Assembly (NCBI RefSeq): GCF_000696575.1
Contig: NZ_JMSQ01000013.1
Location: 28,484-92,483 of the forward strand
Source of the DNA: Siccibacter colletis
Lineage (GTDB): Bacteria > Pseudomonadota > Gammaproteobacteria > Enterobacterales > Enterobacteriaceae
Direction of reading: 5' to 3'
Length of the DNA: 64,000 nt
Shown here piece by piece: positions 17,491 to 27,263 of this stretch (the stretch's first letter is position 1; each line of letters begins with the position of its first letter). Below the pieces are notes generated by a model. That model worked only from the letters and a program-made list of their open reading frames with translations. It was not told the origin of the DNA and did not search any database. The position numbers and the translations under genes are program-made.

Positions 17491-17642
17491 TTCTGATTTC
17501 CTCCCCATCGTGTTTCGATTAATCCTCTTCGTTTCATATTCACGCCTGAATCGTCGGTAATTACCCGTAGAAGCGGCTGTATTTCCTGCAATTGTCGGGG
17601 CGCAATCCGTTATAATCTGGCTATGCCTTTGCAGGAGCCTTT

Positions 17643-18545
17643 ATGAATCAGAACTATGGGCGACTGGTCACGCGCGCGGCTATAGCGGCCACGGCAATGG
17701 CCACGATGCTGCTGATCGTTAAAATCTTTGCCTGGTGGTATACCGGTTCCGTCAGCATCCTGGCGGCGCTGGTGGATTCCCTGGTAGACATCGCCGCCTC
17801 GCTGACCAACCTGCTGGTGGTGCGCTACTCGCTGCAGCCCGCCGATGACGAGCACACTTTCGGGCACGGTAAAGCGGAATCCCTTGCTGCGCTGGCGCAG
17901 AGCATGTTTATCTCCGGGTCGGCGCTGTTCCTGTTTCTCACCAGCATTCAGCATATTGTTCGCCCCTCGCCGATGAACGAGCCGGGCATCGGCATGGTGG
18001 TAACGCTGATTGCGCTGGTCTGTACATTGGCGTTAGTGGCGTTCCAGCGCTGGGTGGTGCGGCGGACGCAAAGCCAGGCGGTAAGGGCGGATATGCTTCA
18101 TTATCAGTCTGATGTTATGATGAACGGCGCAATTCTGATCGCGCTGGCGCTCTCGTGGTATGGATGGCACCGGGCGGATGCACTGTTCGCATTCGGCATC
18201 GGCATTTATATTCTCTTCAGCGCGCTTCGTATGGGATACGAGGCCGTGCAGTCGCTGCTGGACAGGGCATTACCGGATGCCGAGCGGCAGGCGATTGTCG
18301 ATATTGTTACCTCGTGGCCGGGCGTCAGAGGGGCACATGATTTCCGTACTCGCCAGTCAGGGCCGACACGCTTTATTCAACTCCATCTGGAAATGGACGA
18401 TACGTTACCGCTGGTTCAGGCGCATCTGGTGGCTGAACAGGTGGAGCAGGCGATCCTGCAGCGTTTTCCAGGATCGGATGTCATCATTCATCAGGACCCC
18501 TGTTCGGTGGTTCCGTATGAAAAAGCAGCGCAAATTGAGCTTTAG
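17643..18545 (+). CDS. fieF: Zn2+/Fe2+/Cd2+:H+ antiporter FieF (YiiP), CDF family
   Basis: 300 codons, the same as E. coli FieF. Six membrane segments occupy residues 1-210. The intramembrane metal site uses Asp of ALVDSLVDI (Asp45 and Asp49) with HYQSD (about 153-157), and the second site uses [13 protein letters not shown] (about 68-78). The C-terminal cytoplasmic metal-binding domain ends in VIIHQDPCS, with the His/Asp pair near 283-285. It exports divalent cations using the proton gradient. It stands alone, with SD GGAG five bases upstream of the ATG. Confidence 0.97.
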   Translation: MNQNYGRLVTRAAIAATAMATMLLIVKIFAWWYTGSVSILAALVDSLVDIAASLTNLLVVRYSLQPADDEHTFGHGKAESLAALAQSMFISGSALFLFLTSIQHIVRPSPMNEPGIGMVVTLIALVCTLALVAFQRWVVRRTQSQAVRADMLHYQSDVMMNGAILIALALSWYGWHRADALFAFGIGIYILFSALRMGYEAVQSLLDRALPDAERQAIVDIVTSWPGVRGAHDFRTRQSGPTRFIQLHLEMDDTLPLVQAHLVAEQVEQAILQRFPGSDVIIHQDPCSVVPYEKAAQIEL

Positions 18546-18611
18546 TTGGGCACGGTAAACAGTGAGGCAGGCAACATTTTATTGCATAATTTACCCAATA
18601 TTCGCCTGACC

Positions 18612-18644
18612 TGAATCAATTCAGCTGAAAACGGTTGATATACT
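18612..18644 (+). promoter_or_regulatory. pfkA promoter with a Cra operator
   Basis: TGAATCAATTCA (18612-18623) differs by one base from the palindromic Cra/FruR site TGAATCGATTCA. It overlaps the -35 region of a promoter whose -10 is TATACT at 18639-18644. Cra is known to repress pfkA in E. coli, and the overlap with -35 fits repression. A long leader (about 85 bases) follows before the ATG. Confidence 0.75.
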
Positions 18645-18734
18645 ATTTGCAGCAATTGTTCAGACCGCCCGGCATAAGGGTGAGCGCTCCCGTGACAGAA
18701 TTTATTTTTGCATTCCTACGTTCAGAGGTAGTCC

Positions 18735-19697
18735 ATGATTAAGAAAATCGGTGTGTTGACAAGTGGCGGTGATGCGCCTGGCATGAATGCCGCGATTCGC
18801 GGTGTGGTGCGTGCTGCGTTAACCGAAGGCCTTGAAGTTTTTGGTATCTATGATGGCTATCTCGGTCTGTATGAAGATCGCATGATCCAGCTCGACCGCT
18901 ACAGCGTGTCGGACATGATTAACCGCGGCGGCACCTTCCTCGGCTCTGCGCGCTTCCCGGAATTCCGCGAAGACCGCGTGCGTGCGGTCGCCATCGAGAA
19001 CATGAAGAAGCGCGGAATTGATGCGCTGGTCGTCATCGGCGGCGATGGCTCCTACATGGGGGCAAAGCGTCTGACCGAGATGGGCTTCCCGTGCATCGGT
19101 CTGCCGGGCACCATCGATAACGACGTGGCGGGTACCGACTACACCATCGGTTATTTCACCGCGCTGCACACCGTGGTAGAAGCGATTGACCGCCTGCGCG
19201 ACACCTCGTCATCACACCAGCGTATCTCTATCGTTGAAGTGATGGGCCGTTACTGCGGCGACCTGACCCTGGCGGCGGCGATTGCCGGTGGCTGTGAGTT
19301 CATCGTGCTGCCGGAAGTGGAGTTTAACCGCGAAGATCTGGTTGCCGAGATCAAAGCGGGTATCGCGAAAGGTAAGAAGCATGCCATCGTCGCCATCACC
19401 GAGCACATCTGTGACATCGACGAGCTGGCGAAGTACATCGAAGACGAAACCAAACGCGAAACCCGCGCCACGGTGCTGGGCCACATCCAGCGCGGCGGCT
19501 CACCGGTGCCGTACGACCGTATCCTCGCGTCCCGCATGGGCGCCTACTCCATCGAGCTGCTGCTGCAGGGCTACGGCGGGCGCTGCGTTGGTATCCAGAA
19601 TGAAAAAATGGTGCATCACGACATCATCGACGCTATTGAAAACATGAAGCGTCCGTTCAAAGGTGACTGGCTCGATTGCGCGAAAAAACTCTACTAA
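18735..19697 (+). CDS. pfkA: ATP-dependent 6-phosphofructokinase I
   Basis: 320 codons, E. coli length. N-terminal [14 protein letters not shown] binds ATP phosphates. [10 protein letters not shown] (about 102), the catalytic-Asp motif [15 protein letters not shown] (about 125-139) and MGRYCGDLT (about 169) are all intact. A tetrameric enzyme for the committed step of glycolysis, activated by ADP and inhibited by phosphoenolpyruvate in this family. Single gene with its own promoter and terminator. Confidence 0.98.
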   Translation: MIKKIGVLTSGGDAPGMNAAIRGVVRAALTEGLEVFGIYDGYLGLYEDRMIQLDRYSVSDMINRGGTFLGSARFPEFREDRVRAVAIENMKKRGIDALVVIGGDGSYMGAKRLTEMGFPCIGLPGTIDNDVAGTDYTIGYFTALHTVVEAIDRLRDTSSSHQRISIVEVMGRYCGDLTLAAAIAGGCEFIVLPEVEFNREDLVAEIKAGIAKGKKHAIVAITEHICDIDELAKYIEDETKRETRATVLGHIQRGGSPVPYDRILASRMGAYSIELLLQGYGGRCVGIQNEKMVHHDIIDAIENMKRPFKGDWLDCAKKLY

Positions 19698-19711
19698 GTC
19701 AGTCAATTATC

Positions 19712-19734
19712 AGCCGGGGAAACCCGGCTTTTTT
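19712..19734 (+). terminator. Rho-independent terminator after pfkA
   Basis: AGCCGGG-gaaa-CCCGGCT with a GNRA-type loop and six T residues, 15 bases beyond the stop. Confidence 0.93.
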
Positions 19735-19845
19735 ACATCCGTTATATTCTCTAAAGTTATAGCCAATCTTTTTTTATTCTTTAATCATCATCACGCTTTC
19801 TGGCAGGCTGCTCGCATTACAACACAATATTAAGAGAGCATGCGG

Positions 19846-20835
19846 ATGAACAAACTGGGAGTGGGCTTAACGTTACTGTTGGCATCGACAAGCGTGCTGG
19901 CAAAAGATATTCAGCTGCTGAACGTGTCATACGATCCAACGCGCGAACTGTACGACCAGTACAACAAGGCGTTTAGCGCCCACTGGAAAAAAGAGACCGG
20001 GGATAACGTGGTGATCCGCCAGTCGCATGGCGGCTCCGGCAAGCAGGCGACGTCAGTTATCAACGGCATCGAAGCCGATGTGGTGACGCTGGCGCTGGCC
20101 TATGACGTTGACGCGATTGCCGAACGTGGCCGCATCGATAAAAACTGGATCAAACGCCTGCCGGATAACTCCGCGCCATACACCTCCACCATCGTATTCC
20201 TGGTGCGCAAAGGCAACCCGAAACAGATCCACGACTGGAACGATCTGGTTAAACCTGGCGTGTCGGTGATTACGCCGAACCCGAAAAGCTCCGGCGGTGC
20301 GCGCTGGAACTACCTGGCTGCGTGGGGTTATGCCCTGCACCAGAACAACGGCGATCAGGCAAAAGCGCAGGATTTCGTGAAGGCACTGTATAAGAACGTG
20401 GAAGTGCTGGATTCTGGCGCGCGTGGCTCTACCAACACCTTCGTTGAGCGCGGGATCGGCGACGTGCTGATCGCCTGGGAAAACGAAGCGCTGCTGGCGG
20501 CCAACGAGCTGGGTAAGGACAAGTTTGAAATCGTCACCCCGAGCGAGTCGATCCTCGCCGAGCCGACCGTCTCGGTCGTGGATAAGGTTGTAGAGAAGAA
20601 GGGCACGCAGCAGGTTGCGGAGGCCTACCTGAAGTATCTCTACACGCCTGAAGGCCAGGAGATCGCCGCGAAGAATTTCTACCGTCCGCGTGATGCGCAG
20701 GTCGCAGCGAAGTATGAAAAGACCTTCCCTCAACTGAAGCTGTTCACCATCGATGACGTCTTCGGCGGCTGGACCAAAGCTCAGAAAGAGCACTTCTCCA
20801 GCGGCGGTACCTTCGACCAGATCAGCAAGCGCTAA
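19846..20835 (+). CDS. sbp: Sulfate-binding periplasmic protein
   Basis: 329 codons from ATG 19846, the E. coli length; the ATG at 19840 adds only two residues. The 19-residue signal peptide is cleaved after about VLA. It is a class II periplasmic binding protein with the conserved [35 protein letters not shown] and [12 protein letters not shown] segments that bind the anion through backbone amides and serines. It delivers sulfate to the CysTWA transporter. A CysB-controlled promoter is expected in the AT-rich 19735-19845 but no site is clear enough to place. Confidence 0.96.
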   Translation: MNKLGVGLTLLLASTSVLAKDIQLLNVSYDPTRELYDQYNKAFSAHWKKETGDNVVIRQSHGGSGKQATSVINGIEADVVTLALAYDVDAIAERGRIDKNWIKRLPDNSAPYTSTIVFLVRKGNPKQIHDWNDLVKPGVSVITPNPKSSGGARWNYLAAWGYALHQNNGDQAKAQDFVKALYKNVEVLDSGARGSTNTFVERGIGDVLIAWENEALLAANELGKDKFEIVTPSESILAEPTVSVVDKVVEKKGTQQVAEAYLKYLYTPEGQEIAAKNFYRPRDAQVAAKYEKTFPQLKLFTIDDVFGGWTKAQKEHFSSGGTFDQISKR

Positions 20836-20841
20836 GCGTAA

Positions 20842-21119
20842 GCAGCCCTGTTGGCTGATACTTGTCAGCATGTAGGGGGGATGTTGTAGGGCGGGTAAGC
20901 CTGTGCACCCGCCGCTGCTACGCATCCAAAGGTGGGTGCGCTACGCTTACCCACCCTACGTGCTGAGCGTGCGTGGTGAAGCGGCCCTGCGGGTTGATAC
21001 TTGTCCGCATGTAGGGGGGATGTTGTAGGGCGGGTAAGCCTGCGCACCCGCCGTTGCTACGCATCCAAAGGTGGGTGCGCTACGCTTACCCACCCTACGT
21101 GCTGAGCGTGCGTGGTAAA
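20842..21119 (+). repeat. Two tandem copies of a 139-bp palindromic repeat unit
   Basis: Unit 1 is 20842-20980 and unit 2 is 20981-21119; they match at all but a few positions with an exact 139-bp period. Each unit begins with gcNgccctgNNgg, then carries two REP-like hairpins in opposite orientation: gtagggcgggtaagc...gcacccgcc, and the reverse of gtagggtgggtaagcgtagcgcacccacc. The first 12 bases occur a third time at 21120-21131, where they form the left arm of a working terminator. No protein is encoded. The arrangement resembles a BIME-type mosaic of REP elements. Confidence 0.85.
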
Positions 21120-21147
21120 GCGGCCCTGCGGGGCCGTTTTTTATTTG
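21120..21147 (+). terminator. Rho-independent terminator (sbp side)
   Basis: CGGCCC-tgcg-GGGCCG followed by TTTTTT. It lies 285 bases from sbp because the 139-bp repeats intervene. Its left arm is the third copy of the sequence that starts each repeat unit. Confidence 0.85.
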
Positions 21148-21198
21148 TGTAGTAAAATACGTTACGCTTCCGGTTCGGTTTGTTTCAGGGAATGGATG

Positions 21199-21966
21199 AT
21201 GAAACGTGTTCTTTATACAGTAGTGGGGTTGTTGTTGGTCGTGGTTGCCGCAGTGGCGGGATGGCTGTGGCATGTCGCCAGCAATTCGGATGCGCTGCGT
21301 CAGATTACACTGGAGCAGTGCGTGCCAGGGCAGCGCGATCGCCAACAGCCCGCGCCCTGCGCGGAGGTGAAGCTGCACGGCGGCTATGTGGTATTTAAAG
21401 ATCGCAACGGCCCGCTGCAGTACCTGTTAATGCCGTCCTGGAAAATCAACGGCATCGAAAGCCCGGACGTGCTCAGCCCCCACACCGCCAATTTCTTCTG
21501 GCAGGCCTGGCAGGCGCGACGCTACCTGAGCGAGAAAAACGGTGCGCCACTGCCGGAGAGCGCGATTTCACTGACCATTAACTCCCGTCTCGGACGTAGC
21601 CAGAACCACCTGCATATCCATATCTCCTGCCTGCGCCCGGACGTGCGCGAGCAGCTCGACAACAGCGCTGGCACCATCAGCACCCAGTGGTTACCCCTGC
21701 CGGGCGGCATTAACGGGCATGAATATCTGGCGCGGCGCGTGACCGAAAGCGAGCTGGCCCAGCGTAGCCCGTTTATCATGCTGGCAGAAGAAGTTGAAAA
21801 TGCGCGCGAGCATATGGGGCGTTATGGCCTCGCGGTAGTGCGTCAGAATGACGGCAGCTTTGTGCTGCTGGCAACCGAGCGTAGCCTCGTGTCGTTTAAC
21901 CTCGCGTCGGCGGAAGAGATTCAGGATCACGACTGCGCCATTCTGCAACATCCCCACCAACCGTAA
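21199..21966 (+). CDS. cdh: CDP-diacylglycerol pyrophosphatase
   Basis: 255 codons from ATG 21199, seven bases after the SD AGGGA; ATG 21196 gives one extra Met and the frame extends to 21112 without similarity. One N-terminal membrane anchor (about 4-22) is followed by a periplasm-facing HIT-like domain with the histidine motif [10 protein letters not shown] (about residue 140), and then GHEYLARRV. It hydrolyses CDP-diacylglycerol to phosphatidate and CMP. It sits between sbp and tpiA as in E. coli but is here followed by a permease gene. Confidence 0.93.
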   Translation: MKRVLYTVVGLLLVVVAAVAGWLWHVASNSDALRQITLEQCVPGQRDRQQPAPCAEVKLHGGYVVFKDRNGPLQYLLMPSWKINGIESPDVLSPHTANFFWQAWQARRYLSEKNGAPLPESAISLTINSRLGRSQNHLHIHISCLRPDVREQLDNSAGTISTQWLPLPGGINGHEYLARRVTESELAQRSPFIMLAEEVENAREHMGRYGLAVVRQNDGSFVLLATERSLVSFNLASAEEIQDHDCAILQHPHQP

Positions 21967-22024
21967 CGTTTACAGATAACAGGGCGCGCCGTAGACTCGA
22001 TGAAATTTTCTACAGGAGACAGGT

Positions 22025-23329
22025 ATGTCGCTCTGGTTATCTCACCCGCTATGGCTGCCAGGCCTGATCGTTCTTATCACCATCGTTCTCTGGGCTACGT
22101 CATTACTGCCTGAGTTTGTCACCGCGCTGCTGTTTTTCACCGTGGCGATGATGGCGAAAATCGCTCCGCCGGAAATCATCTTCGGTGGTTTTGCCTCCTC
22201 GGCGTTCTGGCTGGTGTTCAGCGGCTTCGTGCTGGGCGTCGCGATCCGTAAGACCGGATTAGCCGATCGCGCGGCACGGGCGATGTCAGCCCGTCTTACG
22301 GATTCCTGGCTGCTGATGGTGGCAAGCGTGGTGCTGCTGAGCTATGCCCTGGCGTTTGTCATGCCTTCCAATATGGGGCGTATCGCCTTACTGATGCCGG
22401 TGGTAGCCGCGATGGCGCATCGCGCCGGCATCGCAGAGGGTACACGCGCGTGGTTCGGCCTGGCACTGGCAGTGGGGTTCGGCACGTTCCAGCTGTCGGC
22501 AACGATTCTGCCCGCCAACGTCCCGAATCTGGTGATGAGCGGCGCGGCGGAAGGGTCGTTTGGCATTCACCTCAACTATCTGCCCTATCTGCTGCTGCAC
22601 ACCCCGGTGCTGGGGCTGCTTAAGGGCGCGATCCTGATTGGCCTGATCTGCTGGTTGTTCCCCGGTAAGCCGACGCCGCCGCGCGAGCTGCCGGTCGCAG
22701 AGCCGATGAGCGGAGCCGAGCTGCGCCTTAGCGCGATGCTGGTGGTGGTGCTGGGTCTGTGGGTGACCGAGAGCCTGCACGGCATCGGCCCGGCGTGGGT
22801 CGGGCTGGCGGCCGCGGTAGTAACGCTCCTGCCACGGGTCGGGTTTATTACCGGCGACGAGTTCGCCACCGGCGTCAATATCCGCACCTGCATCTACGTC
22901 GCCGGTATTCTTGGCCTGGCGACCACGGTGACCCATACCGGCATTGGTCGGGCGGTGGGTGAAGCGCTGCTGGCGGTAATGCCGCTGGATGCAGAGAAGC
23001 CCTTCACCAGCTTCGTGGCCCTGACCGGCATCACGTCGGCGCTGAATTTCATCATGACCGCCAACGGCGTGCCAGCGCTCTATACCACGCTGGCGGAGAG
23101 CTTCTCGCAGGCGACCGGCTTCCCGCTGCTGTCGACCATCATGATTCAGGTGCTGGGGTACTCCACGCCGCTGCTGCCGTACCAGGCGTCGCCGATTGTG
23201 GTGGCGATGGCGCTGGGCGGCGTACCGGCCAGAGCAGGGATGAAGCTGTGTCTGGCGTTAGCGCTGGTGACCTTTGTCGTGTTGCTGCCGCTGGATTACG
23301 GCTGGTTCAGGCTGCTGGGACGACTATAA
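22025..23329 (+). CDS. SLC13 (DASS)-type anion permease
   Basis: 434 codons, start supported by SD AGGAGA. Strongly hydrophobic, with about 11-12 membrane segments. It has the two-fold pattern of the divalent anion:Na+ symporter family: a first hairpin-like segment VMPSNMGRIALLMPVV (about 104-119) and a later TANGVPALYTTLAE with TPLLPYQASPIVVA (about 340-395). The substrate cannot be read from sequence; dicarboxylates, sulfate or related oxyanions are typical of the family. It is not found between cdh and tpiA in E. coli. The gap after cdh is only 58 bases with no terminator seen, so it may be read through from cdh. The nearby sbp makes a sulfur role possible, but this is only a guess. Confidence 0.82.
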   Translation: MSLWLSHPLWLPGLIVLITIVLWATSLLPEFVTALLFFTVAMMAKIAPPEIIFGGFASSAFWLVFSGFVLGVAIRKTGLADRAARAMSARLTDSWLLMVASVVLLSYALAFVMPSNMGRIALLMPVVAAMAHRAGIAEGTRAWFGLALAVGFGTFQLSATILPANVPNLVMSGAAEGSFGIHLNYLPYLLLHTPVLGLLKGAILIGLICWLFPGKPTPPRELPVAEPMSGAELRLSAMLVVVLGLWVTESLHGIGPAWVGLAAAVVTLLPRVGFITGDEFATGVNIRTCIYVAGILGLATTVTHTGIGRAVGEALLAVMPLDAEKPFTSFVALTGITSALNFIMTANGVPALYTTLAESFSQATGFPLLSTIMIQVLGYSTPLLPYQASPIVVAMALGGVPARAGMKLCLALALVTFVVLLPLDYGWFRLLGRL

Positions 23330-23361
23330 AAAAAGCCCGGTCGCGCAAAGGCGTACCGGGC
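23328..23361 (-). terminator. Rho-independent terminator after tpiA
   Basis: On the minus strand GCCCGGT-N13-ACCGGGC is followed by TTTTTTT, ending at the stop codon of the convergent permease gene. Confidence 0.85.
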
Positions 23362-23402
23362 CTGATACAGGGCAGCGATGCGCTGCCCTCTGCAACATAC
23401 GA

Positions 23403-24170
23403 TTAGGCGTTTTTCGCTTCGGCTGCCGCTTTAACAATTACCGCGAAGGCGTCGGCCTTCAGGGAGGCGCCGCCAACCAGCGCGCCGTCGATGTCCGGCT
23501 GGGTGAACAGCTCAGCAGCGTTTGCCGCGTTTACGGAGCCGCCGTACTGAATGATGACCTGTTCAGCGATTTTCGCATCGGCTTTAGCGATGTGATCGCG
23601 AATGAATTTGTGTACCGCCTGAGCCTGCGCCGGGGTAGCGGATTTGCCGGTACCGATGGCCCATACTGGCTCGTAGGCGATAACCGCGCCTTCGAACGCT
23701 GCTGCGCCCTGCGTTTTCAGCACGGCATCAATCTGACGTGCGCACACTTCTTCGGTTTTACCCGCTTCGTTTTCCGCTTCGGTTTCACCGATGCACAGAA
23801 CCGGGATCAGACCCTGTTCTTTCAGCACGGCAAATTTCTTCGCGATGAACTCATCGGATTCCGCGTGGTAAGTACGACGCTCTGAGTGACCGATAATGAT
23901 GTATTTAGCACCGATATCTTTCAGCATCTCAGCAGAGGTTTCGCCGGTAAACGCACCGGACAGGTTTACGTCAACGTTCTGCGCGCCCAGCACGATGTGG
24001 CTGCCTGCAACGGCGTGTTTCGCCTGATCCAGGTACAGCGCCGGCGGTGCAATAGAGACGCCGCAGCCCGTCACGCCAGACAGCTCGTTACGCAGGCCAG
24101 CGATCAGTTCGTTGACCATGTGGCGGCTGCCGTTGAGTTTCCAGTTACCCATCACAAGAGGATGTCGCAT
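23403..24170 (-). CDS. tpiA: Triosephosphate isomerase
   Basis: 255 codons from the ATG at 24170 ([15 protein letters not shown]), E. coli length; 19 upstream codons of the frame are excluded. TIM barrel with the catalytic Lys in NWKLNG, His in IIGHSERR (about 95) and Glu in [11 protein letters not shown] (about 167). It interconverts dihydroxyacetone phosphate and glyceraldehyde 3-phosphate. Monocistronic, convergent with the permease. Confidence 0.98.
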   Translation of the reverse strand: MRHPLVMGNWKLNGSRHMVNELIAGLRNELSGVTGCGVSIAPPALYLDQAKHAVAGSHIVLGAQNVDVNLSGAFTGETSAEMLKDIGAKYIIIGHSERRTYHAESDEFIAKKFAVLKEQGLIPVLCIGETEAENEAGKTEEVCARQIDAVLKTQGAAAFEGAVIAYEPVWAIGTGKSATPAQAQAVHKFIRDHIAKADAKIAEQVIIQYGGSVNAANAAELFTQPDIDGALVGGASLKADAFAVIVKAAAEAKNA

Positions 24171-24277
24171 TTTAATTCTCCACGCGGTGAAGCGGATTAA
24201 GGAATATCGCTGCCTGTCTGGCAGCATGGACTGTCATTCAGTATAGAGATTTGCGCCGTCGAAGGCTTTGCTTTTTG

Positions 24278-24877
24278 TCATTTATTGTTAGCGTCGCTCG
24301 CGTCAGATAACGCCAGCTTAATCGGTTCAACGGCGAGAGTTAGCCCCTTTTCGCCGTTATCTGCCACCACATAGCGGATCGCGCCTTCTGACTTCTGGTA
24401 ATAGCGCTTCGACTTACTTTCACTGAGCAGGGTAGTAAGGCGTTCCATGCTCTGTTTTTCCGTGATGCCGGGCGTGAAGGCCCTCAGCAATGCTGCCATC
24501 CACGCCATCGCTTTGGCTTTCGCCGCTTTCTGCTCCGGCCCCTGAATCGGCAGCCAGGTGATCTGCATACTTTTGATTTTCAGCGTGCCGCGCTCCAGCG
24601 CCGTAGAGGCGTAGAGATTTTCATTAATCTTGGTCGCCGCCCGGGTGAGGGTAATTTTGTCGCGGCTGGAGACAATGGCGCGAAATTCGTTCAGCGTCAT
24701 GCCGGGGTTATCGGCATTAAACTTCTCGCGAAACTGGGTGATAGTCAGATCGAAGGTGGGTGAACCGGGCAGCAGGTAGGGCGCCGTGGGCGCTACCACC
24801 GGCTCCTCCGCCAGGGCCGTCTGACACAGCGTAACAGGTAGTAAAAACAGCAATAGCGTGAGTAATACGTGGTTCAT
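24278..24877 (-). CDS. yiiQ: DUF1454 periplasmic protein YiiQ
   Basis: 199 codons from the ATG at 24877, identical in length to E. coli YiiQ. Signal peptide with an LLTLLLFLLPVTL core, ending near ALA. The mature domain is the DUF1454 family (LPGSPTFDLTITQFREKFN near residue 36). Function unknown. Divergent from yiiR with 114 bases between. The upstream frame to 24991 overlaps the yiiR promoter and lacks support. Confidence 0.9.
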   Translation of the reverse strand: MNHVLLTLLLFLLPVTLCQTALAEEPVVAPTAPYLLPGSPTFDLTITQFREKFNADNPGMTLNEFRAIVSSRDKITLTRAATKINENLYASTALERGTLKIKSMQITWLPIQGPEQKAAKAKAMAWMAALLRAFTPGITEKQSMERLTTLLSESKSKRYYQKSEGAIRYVVADNGEKGLTLAVEPIKLALSDASDANNK

Positions 24878-24991
24878 TAACAGCCGCTCCCGGTAACTCA
24901 GGGTATCGATTAAAACGGTATCAGGCTGGCTTGTCAAAACCTGGCGTTCACGGTGTACACTACGCGGCATCGTGGTAATCAGGGTGGACAC

Positions 24992-25411
24992 ATGACTCTC
25001 CAGCAGTGGTTATTTTCAATAAAAGGGCGTATCGGACGCCGTGATTTCTGGATCTGGATGGCGCTGTGGGTGGTAGCGATGCTGCTGCTGTTCGTGCTGG
25101 CGGACCGGGAATGGGTCACCAGCCAGAGCGCGGCATTTATGCTGGTGTGCCTGCTGTGGCCCACCGCGGCGGTGGTGGTGAAGCGGCTGCACGATCGCGG
25201 GCGCTCAGGGCTCTGGGCGCTGCTGATGATCCTCGCCTGGATGCTGTTCGCCGGCAACTGGGTAATGCTGGAAGGCCTCTGGCGCTGGGGCGTCGGGACG
25301 CTGGTGCCGACCATCATCATGGTGCTGATTATTCTCGACCTGGGCGCGTTTCCCGGCACCCCAGGTGAGAACAAGTACGGCAACGCGACCCTTGAGGTGA
25401 AATACCGCTGA
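24992..25411 (+). CDS. yiiR: DUF805 family inner-membrane protein YiiR
   Basis: 139 codons from ATG 24992 (MTLQQWLFSIKGRIGRRDFW). DUF805 family with the N-terminal KGRIGRRDFW motif, four membrane segments and the conserved VKRLHDRGRSGLWA block. Close to E. coli YiiR but slightly shorter at the C-terminus. Function unknown. It ends one base before the stop of the convergent fpr. It is the second DUF805 gene in the window (the other is at 17089); the two share only the family motifs. Confidence 0.9.
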   Translation: MTLQQWLFSIKGRIGRRDFWIWMALWVVAMLLLFVLADREWVTSQSAAFMLVCLLWPTAAVVVKRLHDRGRSGLWALLMILAWMLFAGNWVMLEGLWRWGVGTLVPTIIMVLIILDLGAFPGTPGENKYGNATLEVKYR

Positions 25412-25412
25412 G

Positions 25413-26159
25413 TTACCAGTAGTGCTCCGCCGTCATATGGCCCGGACGGCGGCGCAGGTGCTTTGTCATCTGACGATTCTCTTTCAGCAGCTGCTGGGTG
25501 TCGCGCACCATCTGCGGATTGCCACACAGCATGACGTGGCTGTTCTCTGTAGTCATCGTCAGGCCCACCGCCTGTTCCAGCTCGCCGCTGTCAATCAGCG
25601 CCGGCACGCGCCCGGTCAGCGAACCTGACACCGTTTCGCGGCTCACCACGGTCTGGATGCGCAGTTTCCCGGCATAACGCTCCTGGAGCTCCAGCATTAA
25701 CGGCAGATAGCTCAGATCTGCCGCATAGCGCACCGCGTGCACCAGCACCAGATGGTTGAAACGCTCCAGGCCAACGCCCTCTTGCAAAATCGACAGGTAA
25801 GGCCCGATAGCGGTGCCGGTAGCCAGCATCCACAGGGTATCGCAGTCCGGCACTTCATCCAGCACGAAGAACCCGGCCGCGTCGCTGACCACCATCAACT
25901 CGTCGCCCGGCTGCATGGCATGCAGACGTGGACTCAGCTTGCCCTCCGGGACGTTCACCAGGTAGAACTCCAGGTTTTCATTACCAGGCGCGTTCACATA
26001 AGAGTAAGCACGCTGCACGCGCTCCCCGTCGATCTCAAGGCCCAGCTTGGTAAACTGCCCGGCGGTGAAGGGTTTGATCGGGGCGTGAACCGTGAGGCTG
26101 AAAAGCGAATCGGTCCAGTGCTGAATCTGTGTGACTTTACCTGTTACCCAGTCTGCCAT
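25413..26159 (-). CDS. fpr: Ferredoxin/flavodoxin-NADP+ reductase
   Basis: 248 codons from the ATG at 26159, E. coli length; the frame extends to 26210 without similarity. FAD-binding beta-barrel with RAYSYVNAPG (about 50), then NADP-binding LATGTAIGPYLS (about 110) and MLCGNPQMVRD (about 208); C-terminal Trp stacks on FAD. It supplies electrons to flavodoxin/ferredoxin for radical enzymes and is SoxRS-controlled in E. coli. No SoxS box was placed. Confidence 0.96.
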   Translation of the reverse strand: MADWVTGKVTQIQHWTDSLFSLTVHAPIKPFTAGQFTKLGLEIDGERVQRAYSYVNAPGNENLEFYLVNVPEGKLSPRLHAMQPGDELMVVSDAAGFFVLDEVPDCDTLWMLATGTAIGPYLSILQEGVGLERFNHLVLVHAVRYAADLSYLPLMLELQERYAGKLRIQTVVSRETVSGSLTGRVPALIDSGELEQAVGLTMTTENSHVMLCGNPQMVRDTQQLLKENRQMTKHLRRRPGHMTAEHYW

Positions 26160-26252
26160 GTTCCACTCCTGTCTTTGCTTTGCATTATCTTCGCCAGGTC
26201 GGTACGGCATTTCCAGCCCGGGCGGGCCGGAAAGCTCAATCAGACAAATTTT

Positions 26253-27263
26253 TCAGAGGATGTGAGCCTGCACGTTGACGTCTTTGCGGTCGAGATAGTG
26301 AATCGACTGGATGCGGCGAATGGTGCGTGATTTACCGCGAATCAGCAGCGTCTCGGTGGTGGCGATGTTGCCTTTGCGCGTGATGCCGTCCAGCAGATCG
26401 CCTTTGGTGATCCCGGTGGCGGAGAAGATCACGTTATCGTTACGCGCCATCTCTTCGAGGCGCAGCACCTTATCGGCTTCGATACCCATCGCTTTGCAGC
26501 GTTCCAGCTCGGTTTCACCGATACGACGGTTCTCCTCGCTGTCGCCCTTCACCTGATGACGCGCCAGCAGTCGGCCCTGCATATCGCCATCCAGCGCACG
26601 GATCACCGCGGCCGACACCACGCCTTCCGGCGCGCCGCCGATGCCGTAGAGCACGTCCACTTCGCTGTCCGGCATGCAGGTGAGGATGGAAGCCGCCACA
26701 TCGCCATCGGGGATAGCAAACACGCGCACCCCGAGCTGCTGCATCTCGCTGATCACCGCATCGTGACGCGGTTTTGCGAGAATGGTCACCGTCAGCTCGC
26801 TCAGCGACTTATCGAGCGCACGGGCAATGTTACGCAGGTTATCGGCGAGCGGCAGACTGAGGTCGATGACGCCTTTCGCGCCCGGTCCGACAATCAGCTT
26901 TTCCATGTACATGTCCGGCGCGTTGAGGAAGGTGCCTTTATCGCCCACCGCCAGCACCGCCAGCGCGTTCGCCTGGCCCATTGCCGTCATGCGCGTGCCT
27001 TCGATCGGATCAACGGCGATATCCACCGCATCACCTTTCCCGGTACCGACCTGCTCGCCGATATAGAGCATCGGCGCTTCATCGATCTCGCCTTCACCAA
27101 TGACGATACGTCCGTCGATATCGATCTGATTCAGCACGATACGCATGGCGTGTACCGCTGCGCCGTCGGCGGTGTTTTTATCACCGCGGCCCAGCCATTT
27201 GTAGCCGGCAAGGGCAGCGGCTTCGGTTACCCGGGAAAATTCGATGGCAAGTTCTCGTTTCAT
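26253..27263 (-). CDS. glpX: Fructose-1,6-bisphosphatase class II
   Basis: 336 codons, E. coli length. Li+-sensitive phosphatase fold with the metal motifs IGEGEIDEAPM (about 57) and AVDPIEGT (about 85). It hydrolyses fructose 1,6-bisphosphate for gluconeogenesis, the fate of carbon entering through glycerol. It is the third gene of glpFKX, separated from glpK by 156 bases that hold a strong hairpin repeat. Confidence 0.97.
   Translation of the reverse strand: MKRELAIEFSRVTEAAALAGYKWLGRGDKNTADGAAVHAMRIVLNQIDIDGRIVIGEGEIDEAPMLYIGEQVGTGKGDAVDIAVDPIEGTRMTAMGQANALAVLAVGDKGTFLNAPDMYMEKLIVGPGAKGVIDLSLPLADNLRNIARALDKSLSELTVTILAKPRHDAVISEMQQLGVRVFAIPDGDVAASILTCMPDSEVDVLYGIGGAPEGVVSAAVIRALDGDMQGRLLARHQVKGDSEENRRIGETELERCKAMGIEADKVLRLEEMARNDNVIFSATGITKGDLLDGITRKGNIATTETLLIRGKSRTIRRIQSIHYLDRKDVNVQAHIL

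Noticed and set aside
20842..21119. CRISPR-like or phage attachment repeat
   Set aside because: Only two 139-bp units with no spacers, and no cas, integrase or tRNA gene nearby. The internal palindromes and the terminator arm explain it as a REP/BIME-type repeat.
21112..21966. Longer cdh beginning at 21112
   Set aside because: It would start inside the repeat/terminator; the SD AGGGA serves the ATG at 21199.
22025..23329. Dedicated sulfate permease assignment for the SLC13 gene
   Set aside because: Nearness to sbp is the only support; the family transports many anions and no substrate-defining residue can be read.
24278..24991. Longer yiiQ beginning at 24991
   Set aside because: It would put 38 residues before a clear signal peptide and fill the yiiR promoter gap.
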